Of a stretch of DNA of 64,000 nucleotides, positions 1-12,671 are shown piece by piece. The stretch spans positions 147,458,941-147,522,940 of the forward strand of contig NC_090320.1 in the NCBI RefSeq assembly GCF_040869045.1. Reading direction: 5' to 3'. Below the pieces are notes generated by a model. It was not told the DNA's origin, searched no databases, and saw only the letters and a list, made by a program, of their open reading frames with translations. Every line of letters begins with the position of its first letter. Position 1 is the stretch's first letter. A program made the translations under genes and the position numbers. Source of the DNA: Eurosta solidaginis (Eukaryota > Arthropoda > Insecta > Diptera > Tephritidae).

Positions 1-1600
1 TATTCACTATTCACATTTTTCCAAAAGTAAAATTTTTTAAAAAATGTGCAAAATTAAAAAAAAATTGGTGTTATGAGTAGCTTCTAAAAATCTATGGAGA
101 TCCTTAATAGGGGAAAAAAAGTTCTGCAAATTTAGGCCCAATATTCAAATTTTTTCAAAAGTAAAATTTTTTTTAAAAATTTCGAAATCGAAAAAAATTT
201 GTGTTTTGAGTAGCTTTTAAAAAGTTCTGGAGTTCCTGCAAAGGAGAAAAAAGTTCTGCAAATTTACGGCCAATATTCACTATTCACATTATTCCAAAAG
301 TCAAATCTTTTAAAAAATGTTCAAAATTAAAAAAAACAGTTGGTGTTCTGAGTAACGTTTAAAAATTTCTGGAGTTCCTGAAAAGGAGAAAAGAAGTTCT
401 GCAAATTTAGGCCCAATATTCACATTTTTTCAAAACTAAAATTTTTTAAAAAATGTTCAAAATTAAAAAAAATTGGTGTTCTGAGTAGCTTTTAAACAAT
501 TCTGGAGTTCCTGAAAAGGAGAAAAAAGTTCTGCAAATTTACGCCCAATATTCACTATTCACATTTTTCAAAAAGGCAATTTTTTTAAAAAATGTTCAAA
601 ATTAAAAAAAAAACAATTGGTGTTCTGAGTAACGTTTAAAAAGTTCTGAAGTTACTGAAAAGGAGAAAAAAGTTCTGCAAATTTAGGCCTAATATTCAAA
701 TTTTTCAAAAGTAAAATTTTTTTTAAAAATTTCGATATCGAAAAAAATTTGTGTTTTGAGTAGCTTTTAAAAAGTTCTGGAGTTCCTGAAAAGGAGAAAA
801 AAGTTCTGCAAATTTACGCCCAATATTCACTATTCACATTTTTCAAAAAGGCAAATTTTTTAAAAAATGTTCAAAATTAAAAAAAAAAACAATTGGTGTT
901 CTGAGTAACGTTTAAAAAGTTCTGAAGTTACTGAAAAGGAGAAAAAAAGTTCTGCAAATTTAGGCCTAATATTCAAATTTTTCAAAAGTAAAATTTTTTT
1001 TAAAAATTTCGAAATCGAAAAAAATGTGTGTTTTGAGTAGGTTTTAAAAAGATCTGGAGTTCCTGAAAAGGAGAAAAAAGTTCTGCAAATTTAGGCCGAA
1101 TATTCAAATTTTTTCAAAAGTAAAATTTTATTAAAAAAAATCGAAATCGAAAAAAATTTGTGTTTTGAGTAGCTTTTAAAAAGTTCTGGAGTTCCTGAAA
1201 AGGAGAAAAAAAGTTCTGCAAATTTAGGCCCAATATTCAATTTTTTCAAAAGTCAAATTTTTTTAAAAATGTTCAAAATTAAAAAAAAATTGGTGTTCTG
1301 AGTAGCTTTTAAAAAGTTCTGGAGTTCCTGAAAAGGAGAAAAAAAGTTCTGCAAGTTTACGCGCAATATTCACTATTCACATTTTTCTAAAAGTCAAATT
1401 TTTTAAAAAATGCTCAAAATTAAAAAAAAAATGGTGTTCTGAGTAGCTTCTAAAAATTTCTGGAGTTCCTGAATAAGAGAAAAAAAGTTCTGCAAATTTA
1501 AGCCGAATATTCAAATTTTTTCAAAAGTAAAATTTTTTTAAAAAATTTCGAAATCGAAAAAAATTTGTGTTTTGAGTAGCTTTTAAAAAGTTCTGGAGTT
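1..1600. repeat. Diverged copy of the 22252-23700 block
   Basis: The rare variant TTATGAGTAGC followed by AATCTATGGAGATCC occurs only at about 72-105 and at 22323-22356, offset 22251. Further private variants agree: AATCTTTTAAAA (304 and 22555) and GAGAAAAGAAG (389 and 22640). From about 687 the offset becomes 22107, so one monomer-sized piece (144 bp) is present here and absent in the other copy. GTAGGTTTTAAAAAGATC (1036 and 23143) and TTTTATTAAAAAAAATCG (1126 and 23231) continue the match to about 1600. The first 1.6 kb therefore shares ancestry with a block 22 kb downstream, with a one-monomer indel. Confidence 0.82.
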
Positions 1601-2424
1601 CCTGAAAAGGAGAAAAAAGTTGTGCAAATTTAGGCCGAATATTCAAATTTTTTCAAAAGTAAAATTTTTTTAAAAAATTTCGAAATCGAAAAAAATTTGT
1701 GTTTTGAGTAGCTTCTAAAAAGTTCTGGAGTTCCTGAAAAGGAGAAAAAAAGTTCTGCAAATTTAGGCCCAATATTAAATTTTTTCAAAAGTCAAATTTT
1801 TTTAAAAAGTTAAAATTAAAAACAAATTGGTGTTCTGAGAACCGTTTAAAAAGTTCTGGAGTTCCTGAAAAGGAGAAAAAAATTTCTGCAAATTTAGGCC
1901 CAATATTCAAATTTTTTCAAAAGTCAAATTTTTAAAAAAATGTTCAAAATTAAAAAAAAAATTGGTTTCCTGAGTAGCTTTTAAAAATTTCGGGAGTTCC
2001 TGAAAAGGAGAAAAAAAGTTCTGCAAATTTAGGCCAGATATTCAAATTTTTTTAAAAGTAAAATTGTTTTAAAAATGTTCATTCCAAAAAAAAAATTGTG
2101 TTCTGAGTAGCTTTTAAAAAGTTCTGGAGTTCCTGAAAAGGAGAAAAAAGTTCTGCAAATTTACGCCCAATATTCACTATTCACATATTTCCAAAAGTTA
2201 AATTTTTAACAAGATGTTCAAAACTAAAAAAACAATTGGTGTTCTGAGTAACGTTTAAAAAGTTCTGGAGTTCCTGAAAAGGAGAAAAAAGTTCTGCAAA
2301 TTTAGGCCCAATATTCACATTTTTAAAAGTAAAATTTTTTAAAAATGTTCAAAATCAAAAAAAAAATTGGTGTTCTGAGTAGCTTTTAAAATTTCTGGAG
2401 TTCCTGAAAAGGAGAAAAAAAGTT
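1601..2424. repeat. Satellite segment related to 24.8-25.4 kb
   Basis: This stretch holds the rare monomer with TTAAAATTAAAAACAAATTG and GAGAACCG (about 1800-1845), then a TTCATTCC-type monomer at 2040-2100 and a type E monomer at 2160-2250. The same order is found at 24840-25300 (GAGAACCG at 24891) and again near 31800, 43073, 47148 and 52008. It is ordinary satellite otherwise; no other element is present. Confidence 0.75.
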
Positions 2425-3222
2425 CTGCAAATTTAGGCCCAATATTCACATTTTTTCAAAAGTCAAATTTTTTAAAAAATGTTCAAAATTAAAAAAAAAA
2501 ATTGGTGTTCTGAGTAGCTTTTAAAAAGTTCTGGAGTTCCTGGAAAGGAGAAAAAAATTCTGCAAATTAGGCCAGATATTCACATTTTTTTAAAAGTAAA
2601 ATTTTTTAAAAAATGTTCAAAATCAAAAAAAATTGGGGTTCCGAGTAGCTTTTAAAAAGTTTTGGAAGTTTTGAAAAGGAGAAAAAATTCTGCAAATTAA
2701 GCCAGATATTCACATTTTTCTAAAAGTCAAATTTTTTAAAAAATGTTCAAAATTAAAAAAAAAACAATGGTGTTCTGAGTAACGTTTAAAAAGTTCTGGA
2801 GTTCCTGAAGAGGAGAAAAAAAGTTCTGCAAATTTAGGCCCAATATTCACATTTTTTCAAAAGTCAAATTTTTTAAAAAATGTTCAAAATTAAAAAAAAA
2901 TTGGTGTTCTGAGTAGCTTTTAAAAAGTTCTGGAGTTCCTGGAAAGGAGAAAAAAATTCTGCAAATTAGGCCAGATATTCACATTTTTTTAAAAGTAAAA
3001 TTTTTTAAAAAATGTTCAAAATCAAAAAAAATTGGGGTTCCGAGTAGCTTTTAAAAAGTTTTGGAAGTTTTGAAAAGGAGAAAAAATTCTGCAAATTAAG
3101 CCAGATATTCACATTTTTCTAAAAGTCAAATTTTTTAAAAAATGTTCAAAATTAAAAAAAAAACAATGGTGTTCTTAGTAACGTTTAAAAAGTTCTGGAG
3201 TTCCTGAAAAGGAGAAAAAAAG
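2425..3222. repeat. Local tandem duplication of a 3-monomer unit (about 399 bp, two copies)
   Basis: Three consecutive monomers are repeated in tandem: CCTGGAAAGGAG near 2541 and 2940 (offset 399), TTGGGGTTCCGAG near 2634 and 3033, and TTTTGGAAGTTTTG near 2659 and 3058. Related blocks at 29.5, 35.1, 44.3, 48.4, 53.3 and 55.6 kb contain this trio only once, so the extra copy arose here. Small differences, such as GAAGAGGAG against GAAAAGGAG, show the copies are not artefactually identical. Confidence 0.85.
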
Positions 3223-6200
3223 TTCTGCAAATTTAGGCCCAATGTTCACATTTTTTCAAAAGTCAAATTTTTTATAAAATGCCCAAAATCGAAAAAAATT
3301 GGTGTTCTGAGTAGCTTTTAAAAAGTTCGGGATTTCCTGAAAAGGAGAAAAAAATTCTGCAAATTAAGCCAGATATTAAAATTTTTTTAAAAGCAAAATT
3401 TTTTAAAAAATGTTCAAAATCAAAAAAAAAATTGGTGTTCTGAGTAACGTTTAAAAAGTACTGGAGTTGCTGAAAAGGAAAAAAAAAGTTCTGCAAATTT
3501 AGGCCTAATATTCAAATTTTTCAAAAGTAAATTTTTTTAAAAAAATTTCGAAATCGAAAAAAATTTGTGTTTTGAGTAGCTTTTAAAAAGTTCTGGAGTT
3601 CCTGAAAAGGAGAAAAAAAGTTCTGCAAGTTTACGCACAATATTCACTATTCACATTTTTCCAAAAGTCAAATTTTTTAAAAAATGTTCAAAATTAAAAA
3701 AAAACAATTGGTGTTCTGAGTAACGTTTAAGAAGCTCTGGAGTTCCTGAAAAGGAGAAAAAAAGTTCTGCAAATTTAGGCCTAATATTCAAATTTTTCAA
3801 AAGTAAATTTTTTTTTAAAAATTTCGAAATCGAAAAAAATTTGTGTTTTGAGTAGCTTTTAAAAAGTTCTGGAGTTCCTGAAAAGGAGAAAAAAAGTTCT
3901 GCAAATTTAAGCCGAATATTCAAATTTTTTCAAAAGTAAAATTTTTTTTAAAAATTTCGAAATCGAAAAAAATTTGTGTTTTGAGTAGCTTTTAAAAAGT
4001 TCTGGAGTTCCTGAAAAAGAGAAAAAAGTTCTGCAAATTTAGGCCCAATATTCAATTTTTTCAAAAGTCAAATTTTTTAAAAAATGTTCAAAATTAAAAA
4101 AAGATTGGTGTTCTGAGTAGCTTTTAAACAGTTCTGAAGTTCCTGAAAAGGAGAAAAAAAGTTCTGCAAATTTACGCCCAATATTCAAATTTTTTCAAAA
4201 GTAAAATTTGTTTTAAAAAATTTCGAAATCGAAAAAAATTTGTGTTTTGAGTAGCTTTTAAAAAGTTCTGGAGTTCCTGAAAAGGAGAAAAAAAGTTCTG
4301 CAAGTTTACGCGCAATATTCACTATTCACATTTTTCTAAAAGTCAAATTTTTTAAAAAATGTTCAAAATTAAAAAAAAATTGGTGTTGCGAGTAGCTTCT
4401 AAAAATTTCTGGAGTTCCTGAATAGGAGAAAAAAAGCTCTGGAAATTTAGGCCGAATATTCAAATTTTTTCAAAAGTAAAATTTTTTTAAAAAATTTCTA
4501 AATCGAAAAAAATGTGTGTTTTGAATAGCTTTTAAAAAGTTCTGGAGTTCCTGAAAAGGAGAAAAAAAGTTCTGCAAATTTAGGCCCAATATTCAATTTT
4601 TTCAAAAGTCAAATTTTTTAAAAAATGTTCAAAATTAAAAAAAATTGGTGTTATGAGTAGCTTTTAAAAAGTTCTGGAGTTCCTGAAAAGGAGAAAAAAA
4701 GTTCTGCAAATTTACGCCCAATATTCACTATTCACATTTTTCCAAAAGTCAAATTTTTTAAAAAATGTTCAAAATTAGAAAAACAATTGGTGTTCTGAGT
4801 AACGCTTAAAAAGTTCTGGAGTTCCTGAAAAGGAGAAAAAAAGTTCTGCAAATTTAGGCCCAATATTCACATTTTTTCAAAAGTCAAATTTTTAAAAAAA
4901 TGTTCAAAATTAAAAAAAAAATTGGTTTCCTGAGTAGCTTTTAAAAATTTCGGGAGTTCCTGAAAAGGAGAAAAAAAGTTCTGCAAATTTAGGCCAGATA
5001 TTCAAATTTTTTTAAAAGTAAAATTTTTTTAAAAATGTTCAAACCAAAAAAAAAATTGTGTTCTGAGTAGCTTTTAGAAAGTTCTGGAGTTCCTGAAAAG
5101 GAGAAAAAAATTCTGCAAATTAAGCCAGATATTCAAATTTTTTTAAAAGCAAAATTTTTTAAAAAATGTTCAAAATCAAAAAAAAAAATTGGTGTTCTGA
5201 GTAACGTTTAAAAAGTTCTGGAGTTGCTGAAAAGGAAAAAAAAGTTCTGAAAATTTACGCACAATATTCACTATTCACATTTTTCCAAAAGTCAAATTTT
5301 TTAAAAAATGTTCAAAATTAAAAAAAAAACAATTGGTGTTCTGAGTAACGTTTAAAAAGTTCTGGAGTTCCTGAAAAGGAGAAAAAAAGTTCTGCAAATT
5401 TAGGCCTAATATTCAAATTTTTCAAAAGTAAATTTTTTTTAAAAAATTTCGAAATCGAAAAAAATTTGTGTTTTGAGTAGCTTTTAAAAAGTTCTGGAGT
5501 TCCTGAAAAGGAGAAAAAAAGTTCTGCAAGTTTACGTGCAATATTCACTATTCACATTTTTCTAAAAGTCAAATTTTTTAAAAAATGTTCAAAATTAAAA
5601 AAAAATTTGTGTTCTGAGTAGCTTCTAAAAATTTCTGGAGTTCCTGAATAGGAGAAAAAAAGTTCTGCAAATTTAAGCCGAATATTCAAATTTTTTCAAA
5701 AGTAAAATTTTTTTAAAAAATTTCGAAATCGAAAAAAATTTGTGTTTTGAGTAGCTTTTAAAAAGTTCTGGAGTTCCTGAAAAAGAGAAAAAAGTTCTGC
5801 AAATTTAGGCCCAATATTCAATTTTTTCAAAAGTCAAATTTTTTAAAAAATGTTCAAAATTAAAAAAAGATTGGTTTTCTGAGTAGCTTTTAAACAGTTC
5901 TGGAGTTCCTGAAAAGGAGAAAAAAAGTTCTGCAAATTTACGCCCAATATTCAAATTTTTTCAAAAGTAAAATTTGTTTTAAAAAATTTCGAAATCGAAA
6001 AAAATTTGTGTTTTGAGTAGCGTTTAAAAAGTTCTGGAGTTCCTGAAAAGGAGAAAAAAAGTTCTGCAAGTTTACGCGCAATATTCACTATTCACATTTT
6101 TCTAAAAGTCAAATTTTTTAAAAAATGTTCAAAATTAAAAAAAAATTGGTGTTCCGAGTAGCTTCTAAAAATTTCTGGAGTTCCTGAATTGGAGAAGAAA

Positions 6201-6866
6201 AGTTCTGCAAATTTAGGCCGAATATTCAAATTTTTTCAAAAGTAAAATTTTTTTAAAAAATTTCGAAATCGAAAAAAATGTGTGTTTTGAATAGCTTTTA
6301 AAAAGTTCTGTAGTTCCTGAAAAGGAGAAAAAAAGTTCTGCAAATTTAGGCCCAATATTCAATTTTTTCAAAAGTCAAATTTTTTAAAAAATGTTCAAAA
6401 TTAAAAAAAATTGGTGTTATGAGTAGCTTTTAAAAAGTTCTGGAGTTCCTGAAAAGGAGAAAAAAAGTTCTGCAAATTTACGCCCAATATTCACTATTCA
6501 CATTTTTCCAAAAGTCAAATTTTTTAAAAAATGTTCAAAATTAGAAAAACAATTGGTGTTCTGAGTAACGTTTAAAAAGTTCTGGAGTTCCTGAAAAGGA
6601 GAAAAAAAGTTCTGCAAATTTAGGCCCAATATTCACATTTTTTCAAAAGTCAAATTTTTAAAAAAATGTTCAAAATTAAAAAAAAAATTGGTTTCCTGAG
6701 TAGCTTTTAAAAATTTCGGGAGTTCCTGAAAAGGAGAAAAAAAGTTCTGCAAATTTAGGCCAGATATTCAAATTTTTTTAAAAGTAAAATTTTTTTAAAA
6801 ATGTTCAAACCAAAAAAAAAATTGTGTTCTGAGTAGCTTTTAAAAAGTTCTGGAGTTCCTGAAAAG
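3223..6866. repeat. Block with an internal 1766-bp repeat (13 monomers)
   Basis: From about 3905 to 5100 the sequence recurs at an exact 1766-bp offset in 5671-6866: AAGCCGAAT at 3909 and 5675, CTGAAAAAGAG at 4011 and 5777, and CAAACCAAAAAAAAA at 5040 and 6806. The left parts of the two copies do not line up. The order is D-B-C-B-B at 3361-3900 but D-C-B-C-B at 5112-5670, so monomers have been exchanged or replaced after or during duplication. The second copy is closely related to parts of 53.7-57.3 kb. Confidence 0.82.
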
Positions 6867-8184
6867 GAGAAAAAAGTTCTGCAAACTTACGCCCAATATT
6901 CACTATTCACATATTTCCAAAAGTCAAATTTTTAACAAGATGTTCAAAACTGAAAAAACAATTGGTGTTCTGATTAACGTTTAAAAAGTTCTGGAGTTCC
7001 TGAAAAGGAGAAAAAAGTTCTGCAAATTTAGGCCCAATATTCACATTTTTTAAAAGTAAAATTTTTTAAAAATATTCAAAACCAAAAAAAAAAAAAGTTC
7101 TGGAGTTCCTGAAAAGGAGAAAAAAAGTTCTGCAAATTTACGCCCAATATTCACTATTCTCATTTTTCAAAAAGGCAAATTTTTTAAAAAATGTTCAAAA
7201 TTAAAAAAAAAAAATTGGTGTTCTGAGTAACGTTTAAAATGTTCTGAAGTTCCTGAAAAGGATAAAAAAAAATTCTGTAAATTTAGGCCCAATATTCACA
7301 TTTTTTCAAAAGTAAAATTTTTTAAAAAATGTTCAAAATCGAAAAAAAAAATTGGTGTTCTGAGTAGCTCTTAAAAACTTCTGGAGTTCCTGAAAAGGAG
7401 AAAAAAGTTTTGCAAGTTTACGCGCAATATTCACTATTCACATTTTTCTAAAAGTCAAATTTTTTAAAAAATGTTCAAAATTAAAAAAAAAATTGGTGTT
7501 CTGAGTAGCTTCTGAAAATATCTGCAGTTCCTGAATAGGAGAAAAAAGTTCTGCAAATTTAGGCCGAATATTCAAATTTTTTCAAAAGTAAAATTTTTTT
7601 TAAAAATTTCGAAATCGAAAAAAATTTGTGTTTTGAGTAGCTTTTAAAAATTTCTGGAGTTCCTGAAAAGGAGAAAAAAGTTATGCAAATTTACGGCCAA
7701 TATTCACTATTCACATTATTCCAAAAGTCAAATTTTTTAAAAAATGTTCAAAATTAAAAAAAACAATTGGTGTTCTGAGTAACGTTTAAAAAGTTCTGGA
7801 GTTCCTGAAAAGGAGAAAAAAAGTTCTGAAAATTTACGCCCAATATTCACTATTCACAGTTTTCAAAAAAGCAAATTTTTTAAAAAATTTTCAAAATTAA
7901 AAAAAAAATTGGTGTTCTTAGTAGCTTTTAAAAAGTTCTGGAGTTCCTGAAAAGGAGAAAAAAGTTCTGCAAATTTACGCCCAATATTCACTATTCACAT
8001 TTTTTAAAAAAGCAAATTTTTTAAAAAATTTTCAAAATTAAAAAAAAAAATTGGTGTTCTTAGTAACGTTTAAAAAGTTCTGGAGTTCTTGAAAAGGAGA
8101 AAAAAATTCTGCCAATTTAGGCCCAATATTCACATTTTTTCGAAAGTCAAATTTTTTAAAAAATGTTCAAATAAAAAAAAAATA
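6867..8184. repeat. Block shared with 36.1-37.5 kb and 57.4-58.8 kb
   Basis: The rare GCAAACTTACGCC at 6881 is repeated at 57341 (offset 50460), followed in both by a type E monomer, a monomer with CATTCTCATTTTTC-like sequence and one with GATAAAAAAAAATTCTG. Compared with 36.1 kb this copy lacks about two monomers near 7550 and contains one internally shortened monomer at 7081-7100. It ends in monomers with GTTTTCAAAAAAGC, also seen at 37.3, 58.6 and 60.4 kb. Confidence 0.78.
7081..7112. repeat. Monomer with a private internal deletion
   Basis: ACC and a poly-A run lead straight into AAAGTTCTGGAGTTCC. The equivalent places at 36251 and 57541 have TTGGTGTTCTCAGTTGC plus the TTTTAA stretch in between, so about 25 bp are missing here only. 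No other copy of this junction was seen. Confidence 0.78.
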
Positions 8185-8220
8185 TGTTCTGAGTAGCTTT
8201 TAAAAAGTTCTGGAGTTCCT

Positions 8221-8259
8221 GAAAAGGAGAAAAAAATTTTTTAAAAAATGTTCAAAATC
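8221..8259. repeat. Internally deleted monomer (landmark)
   Basis: GAAAAGGAGAAAAAAA runs directly into TTTTTTAAAAAATG, so the TTCTGCAAATTTA to CAAAAGT part of the monomer (roughly 60 bp) is missing. The gap lies between A- and T-runs, consistent with slippage or microhomology deletion. The same junction is present at 15754-15790 and 62368-62405, so the deletion happened once and was then copied. Confidence 0.85.
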
Positions 8260-10769
8260 AAAAAAAAAATTGGTGTTCTGAGTAGCTTTTAAAAAGTTCT
8301 GGAGTTGCTGAAAAGGAAAAAAAAGTTCTGCAAATTTACGCACAATATTCACTATTCACATTTTTCTAAAAGTCAAATTTTTTAAAAAATGTTCAAAATT
8401 AAAAAAAAAAAATTGGTGTTCTGAGCAGCTTCTAAAAATTTCTGGAGTTCCTGAATAGGAGAAAAAAAGTTCTGCAAATTTAGGCCGAATATTCAAATTT
8501 TTTCAAAAGTAAAATTTTTTAAAAAATGTTCGAAATTAAAAAAAACAATTGGTGTTCTGAGTAACGTTTAAAAAGTTCTGGAGTTCCTGAAAAGGAGAAA
8601 AAAGTTCTTCAAATTTAGGCCCAATATTCAAATTTTTTCAAAAGTAAAATTTTTTTAAAAAATTTTGAAATCGAAAAAAATGTTTGTTTTGAGTAGCTTT
8701 TAAAAAGTTCTGGAGTTCCTGAAAAGGAGAAAAAAAGTTCTGCAAGTTTACGCGCAATATTCACTATTCACATTTTTCTAAAAGTCAAATTTTTTAAAAA
8801 ATGTTCAAAATTAAAAAAAAAAAATTGGTGTTCTGAGCAGCTTCTAAAAATTTCTGGAGTTCCTGAATAGGAGAAAAAAAGTTCTGCAAATTTAGGCCGA
8901 ATATTCAAATTTTTTCAAAAGTAAAATTTTTTAAAAAATTTCGAAATCGAAAAAAATTTGTGTTTTGAGTAGCTTTTAAAAAGTTCTGGAGTTCCTGAAA
9001 AGGGGAAAAAAGATCTGCAAGTTTACGCGCAATATTCACTATTCACATTTTTCTAAAAGTCAAATTTTTTAAAAAATGTTCAAAATTAAAAAAAAAACCA
9101 ATTGGTGTTCTGAGTAACGTTTAAAAAGTTCTGAAGTTCCTGAAAAGGAGAAAAAAAGTTCTGCAAATTTAGGCCTAATATTCAAATTTTTCAAAAGTAA
9201 AATTTTTTTAAAAAATTTCGAAATCGAAAAAAATTTGTGTTTTGAGTAGCTCTTAAAAAGTTCTGGAGTTCCTGAAAAGGAGAAAAAAAGTTCTGCAAGT
9301 TTACGCGCAATATTCACTATTCACATTTTTCTAAAAGTCAATTTTTTTAAAAAATGTTCAAAATTAAAAAAAAATTGGTGTTCTGAGTAGCTTCTAAAAA
9401 TTTCTGGAGTTCCTGAATAGGAGAAAAAAAGTTCTGCAAATTTAAGCAGAATATTCAAATTTTTTCAAAAGTAAAATTTTTTTAAAAAATTTCGAAATCG
9501 AAAAAAATTTGTGTTTTGAGTAGCTTTTAAAAAGTTCTGGAGTTCCTGAAAAGGAGAAAAAAGTTCTGCAAATTTAGGCCGAATATTCAAATTTTTTCAA
9601 AAGTAAAATTTTTTTAAAAAATTTCGAAATCGAAAAAAATGTGTGTTTTGAGTAGCTTTTAAAAAGTTCTGGAGTTCCTGAAAAGGAGAAAAAAAGTTCT
9701 GCAAATTTAGGCCCAATATTCAATTTTTTCAAAAGTCAAATTTTTTTAAAAATGTTCAAAATTAAAAAAAAATTGGTGTTCTGAGTAGCTTTTAAAAAGC
9801 TCTGGAGTTCCTGAAAAGGAGAAAAGAGTTCTGCAAATTTAGGCCGAATATTCAAATTTTTTCAAAAGTAAAATTTTTTTAAAAAATTTCGAAATCGAAA
9901 AAAATGTGTGTTTTGAGTAGCTTTTAAAAAGTTCTGGAGTTCCTGAAAAAGAGAAAAAAAGTTCTGCAAATTTAGGCCCAATATTCAATTTTTTCAAAAG
10001 TCTAGTTTTTTAAAAAATGTTCAAAATTAAAAAAAAGTTGCTGTTCTGAGTAGCTTCTAAAAATTTCTGGAGTTCCTGAATAGGAGAAAAAAAGTTCTGC
10101 AAATTTAGGCCGAATATTCAAATTTTTTCAAAAGTAAAATTTTTTAAAAAATTTCGAAATCGAAAAAAATTTGTGTTTTGAATAGCTTTTAAAAAGTTCT
10201 GGAGTTCCTGAAAAGGAGAAAAAAAGTTCTGCAAATTTAGGCCCAATATTCAATTTTTTCAAAAGTCAATTTTTTTAAAAAATGTTCAAAATTAAAAAAA
10301 AATTGGTGTTCTGAGTAGCTCTTAAAAAGTTCTGGAGTTCCTGAAAAGGAGAAAAAAAGTTCTGCAAATTTACGCCCAATATTCACTATTCACATTTTTC
10401 CAAAAGTCAAATTTTTTAAAAAATGTTCAAAATTAGAAAAAGAATTGGTGTTCTGAGTAACGTTTAAAAAGTTCTGGAGTTCCTGAAAAGGAGAAAAAAA
10501 GTTCTGCAAATTTAGGCCCAATATTCACATTTTTTCAAAAGTCAAATTTTTAAAAAAATGTTCAAAATTAAAAAAAAAAATTGGTTTCCTGAGTAGCTTT
10601 TAAAAATTTCGGGAGTTCCTGAAAAGGAGAAAAAAAGTTCTGCAAATTTAGGCCAGATATTCAAATTTTTTTAAAAGTAAAATTTTTTTAAAAATGTTCA
10701 AACCAAAGAAAAAATTGTGTTCGGAGTAGCTTTTAAAAAGTTCTGGAGTTCCTGAAAAGGAGAAAAAAG

Positions 10770-10910
10770 TTCTGCAAATTTACGCCCAATATTCACTATT
10801 CACATATTTCCAAAAGTCAAATTTTTAACAAGATGTTCAAAACTAAAAAAACAATTGGTGTTCTGATTAACGTTTAAAAAGTTCTGGAGTTCCTGAAAAG
10901 GAGAAAAAAG
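10770..10910 (+). repeat. Representative type E monomer (TTTTTAACAAGATG)
   Basis: A type C relative with the 7-bp TATTCAC duplication, CATATTTCCAAAAG, and TTTTTAACAAGATGTTC, which interrupts the usual T6A6 block. It is followed by AAAACTAAAAAAACAATTGG and here by GTTCTGATTAACG. Its near-identical copies (2180, 13900, 18340, 21440, 25240, 27140, 32150, 34180, 36080, 39620, 42350, 46420, 57370) are useful landmarks for matching the large blocks to each other. Confidence 0.82.
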
Positions 10911-12671
10911 TTCTGCAAATTTAGGCCCAATATTCACATTTTTTAAAAGTAAAATTTTTTAAAAATGTTCAAAATCAAAAAAAAAAAAAATTGGTGTTCT
11001 CAGTTGCTTTTAAAAAGTTCTGGAGTTCCTGAAAAGGAGAAAAAAGTTCTGCAAATTTACGCCCAATATTCACTATTCTCATTTTTCAAAAATGCAAATT
11101 TTTTAAAAAATGTTCAAAATTAAAAAAAAAAAATTGGTGTTCGAGTAACCTTTAAAAAGTTCTGAAGTTCCTGAAAAGGAGAAAAAATTCTGTAAATTTA
11201 GGCCCAATATTCACATTTTTTCAAAAGTAAAATTTTTTAAAAAATGTTCAAAATCGAAAAGAAAAATTGGTGCTCTGAGTAGCTCTTAAAAACTTCTGGA
11301 GTTCCTGAAAAGGAGAAAAAAGTTCTGCAAATTTATGCCCAATATTCACTATTCACAATTTTCTAAAAGTCAAATTTTTTAAAAAATGTTCAAAATTAAA
11401 AAAAAAATTGGTGTTCTGAGTAGCTTCTGAAAATTTCTGGAGTTCCTGAATAGGAGAAAAAAGTTCTGCAAATTTAGGCCCAATATTCAAATTTTTTCAA
11501 AAGTAAATTTTTTTTTTAAAATTTCGAAATCGAAAAAAATGTGTGTTTTGAGTAGCTTTTAAAAAGTTCTGGAGTTCCTGAAAAGGAGAAAAAAGTTCAG
11601 CAAATTTACGGCCGATATTCACTATTCACATTATTCCAAAAGTCAAATTTTTTAAAAAATGTTCAAAATCAAAAAAAAACCATTGGTGTTCTGAGTAACG
11701 TTTAAAAAGTTCTGGAGTTCCTGAAAAGGAGAAAAAAAGTTCTGCAAATTTAGGCCCAATATTCACATTTTTTCAAAACTCAAATTTTTTAAAAAATGTT
11801 CAAAATTAAAAAAAATTGGTGTTCTGAGTAGCTTTTAAAAAGTTCTCGAGTTCCTGAAAAGGAGAAAAAAGTTCTGCAAATTTACGCCCAATATTCACTA
11901 TTCACATTTTTCAAAAAGGCAAATTTTTTAAAAAATGTTCAAAATTAAAAAAAAAATTGGTGTTCTGAATAACGTTTAAAAAGTTCTGAAGCTCCTGAAA
12001 AGGAGAAACAAATTCTGCAAATTTAGGCCCAAATTCACATTTTTTAAAAAATGTTCAAAATCAAAAAAAAAATGGGGGTTCTGAGTAGCTTTTAAAAAGT
12101 TCTGGAGTTCCTGAAAAGGAGAAAAAAAGTTCTGCAAATTTATGCCCAATATTCACTATTCACATTTTTCAAAAAGGCAAATTTTTTAAAAAATGTTCAA
12201 AATTAAAAAAAACAATTGGTGTTCTGAGTAACGTTTGGAAAGTTCTGGAGTTCCTGAAAAGGAGAAAAAAGTTCTGCAAATTTAGGCCCAATATTCAAAT
12301 TTTTTCAAAAGTCAAATTTTTTAAAAAATGTTCAAAATTAAAAAAAAATTGGTGTTCTGAGTATCTTTTAAAAAGTTCTGGAGTTCCTGAAAAGGAGAAA
12401 AAAATTCTGCAAATTTAGGCCCAATATTCACATTTTTTAAAAGTAAAATCTTTTAAAAAATGTTTAAAATCAAAAAAAAATTGGTGTTCTGAGTAACGTT
12501 TAAAAAGTTCTGAAGCTCCTGAAAAGGAGAAAAAAATTCTGTAAATTTAGGCCCATTATTCACATTTTTTCAAAAGTAAAATTTTTTAAAAAATGTTCAA
12601 AATCGAAAAAAAAATTGGTGTTCTGAGTAGCTTTTAAAAAGTTCTGGAGTTCCTGAAAAGGAGAAAAAAAG

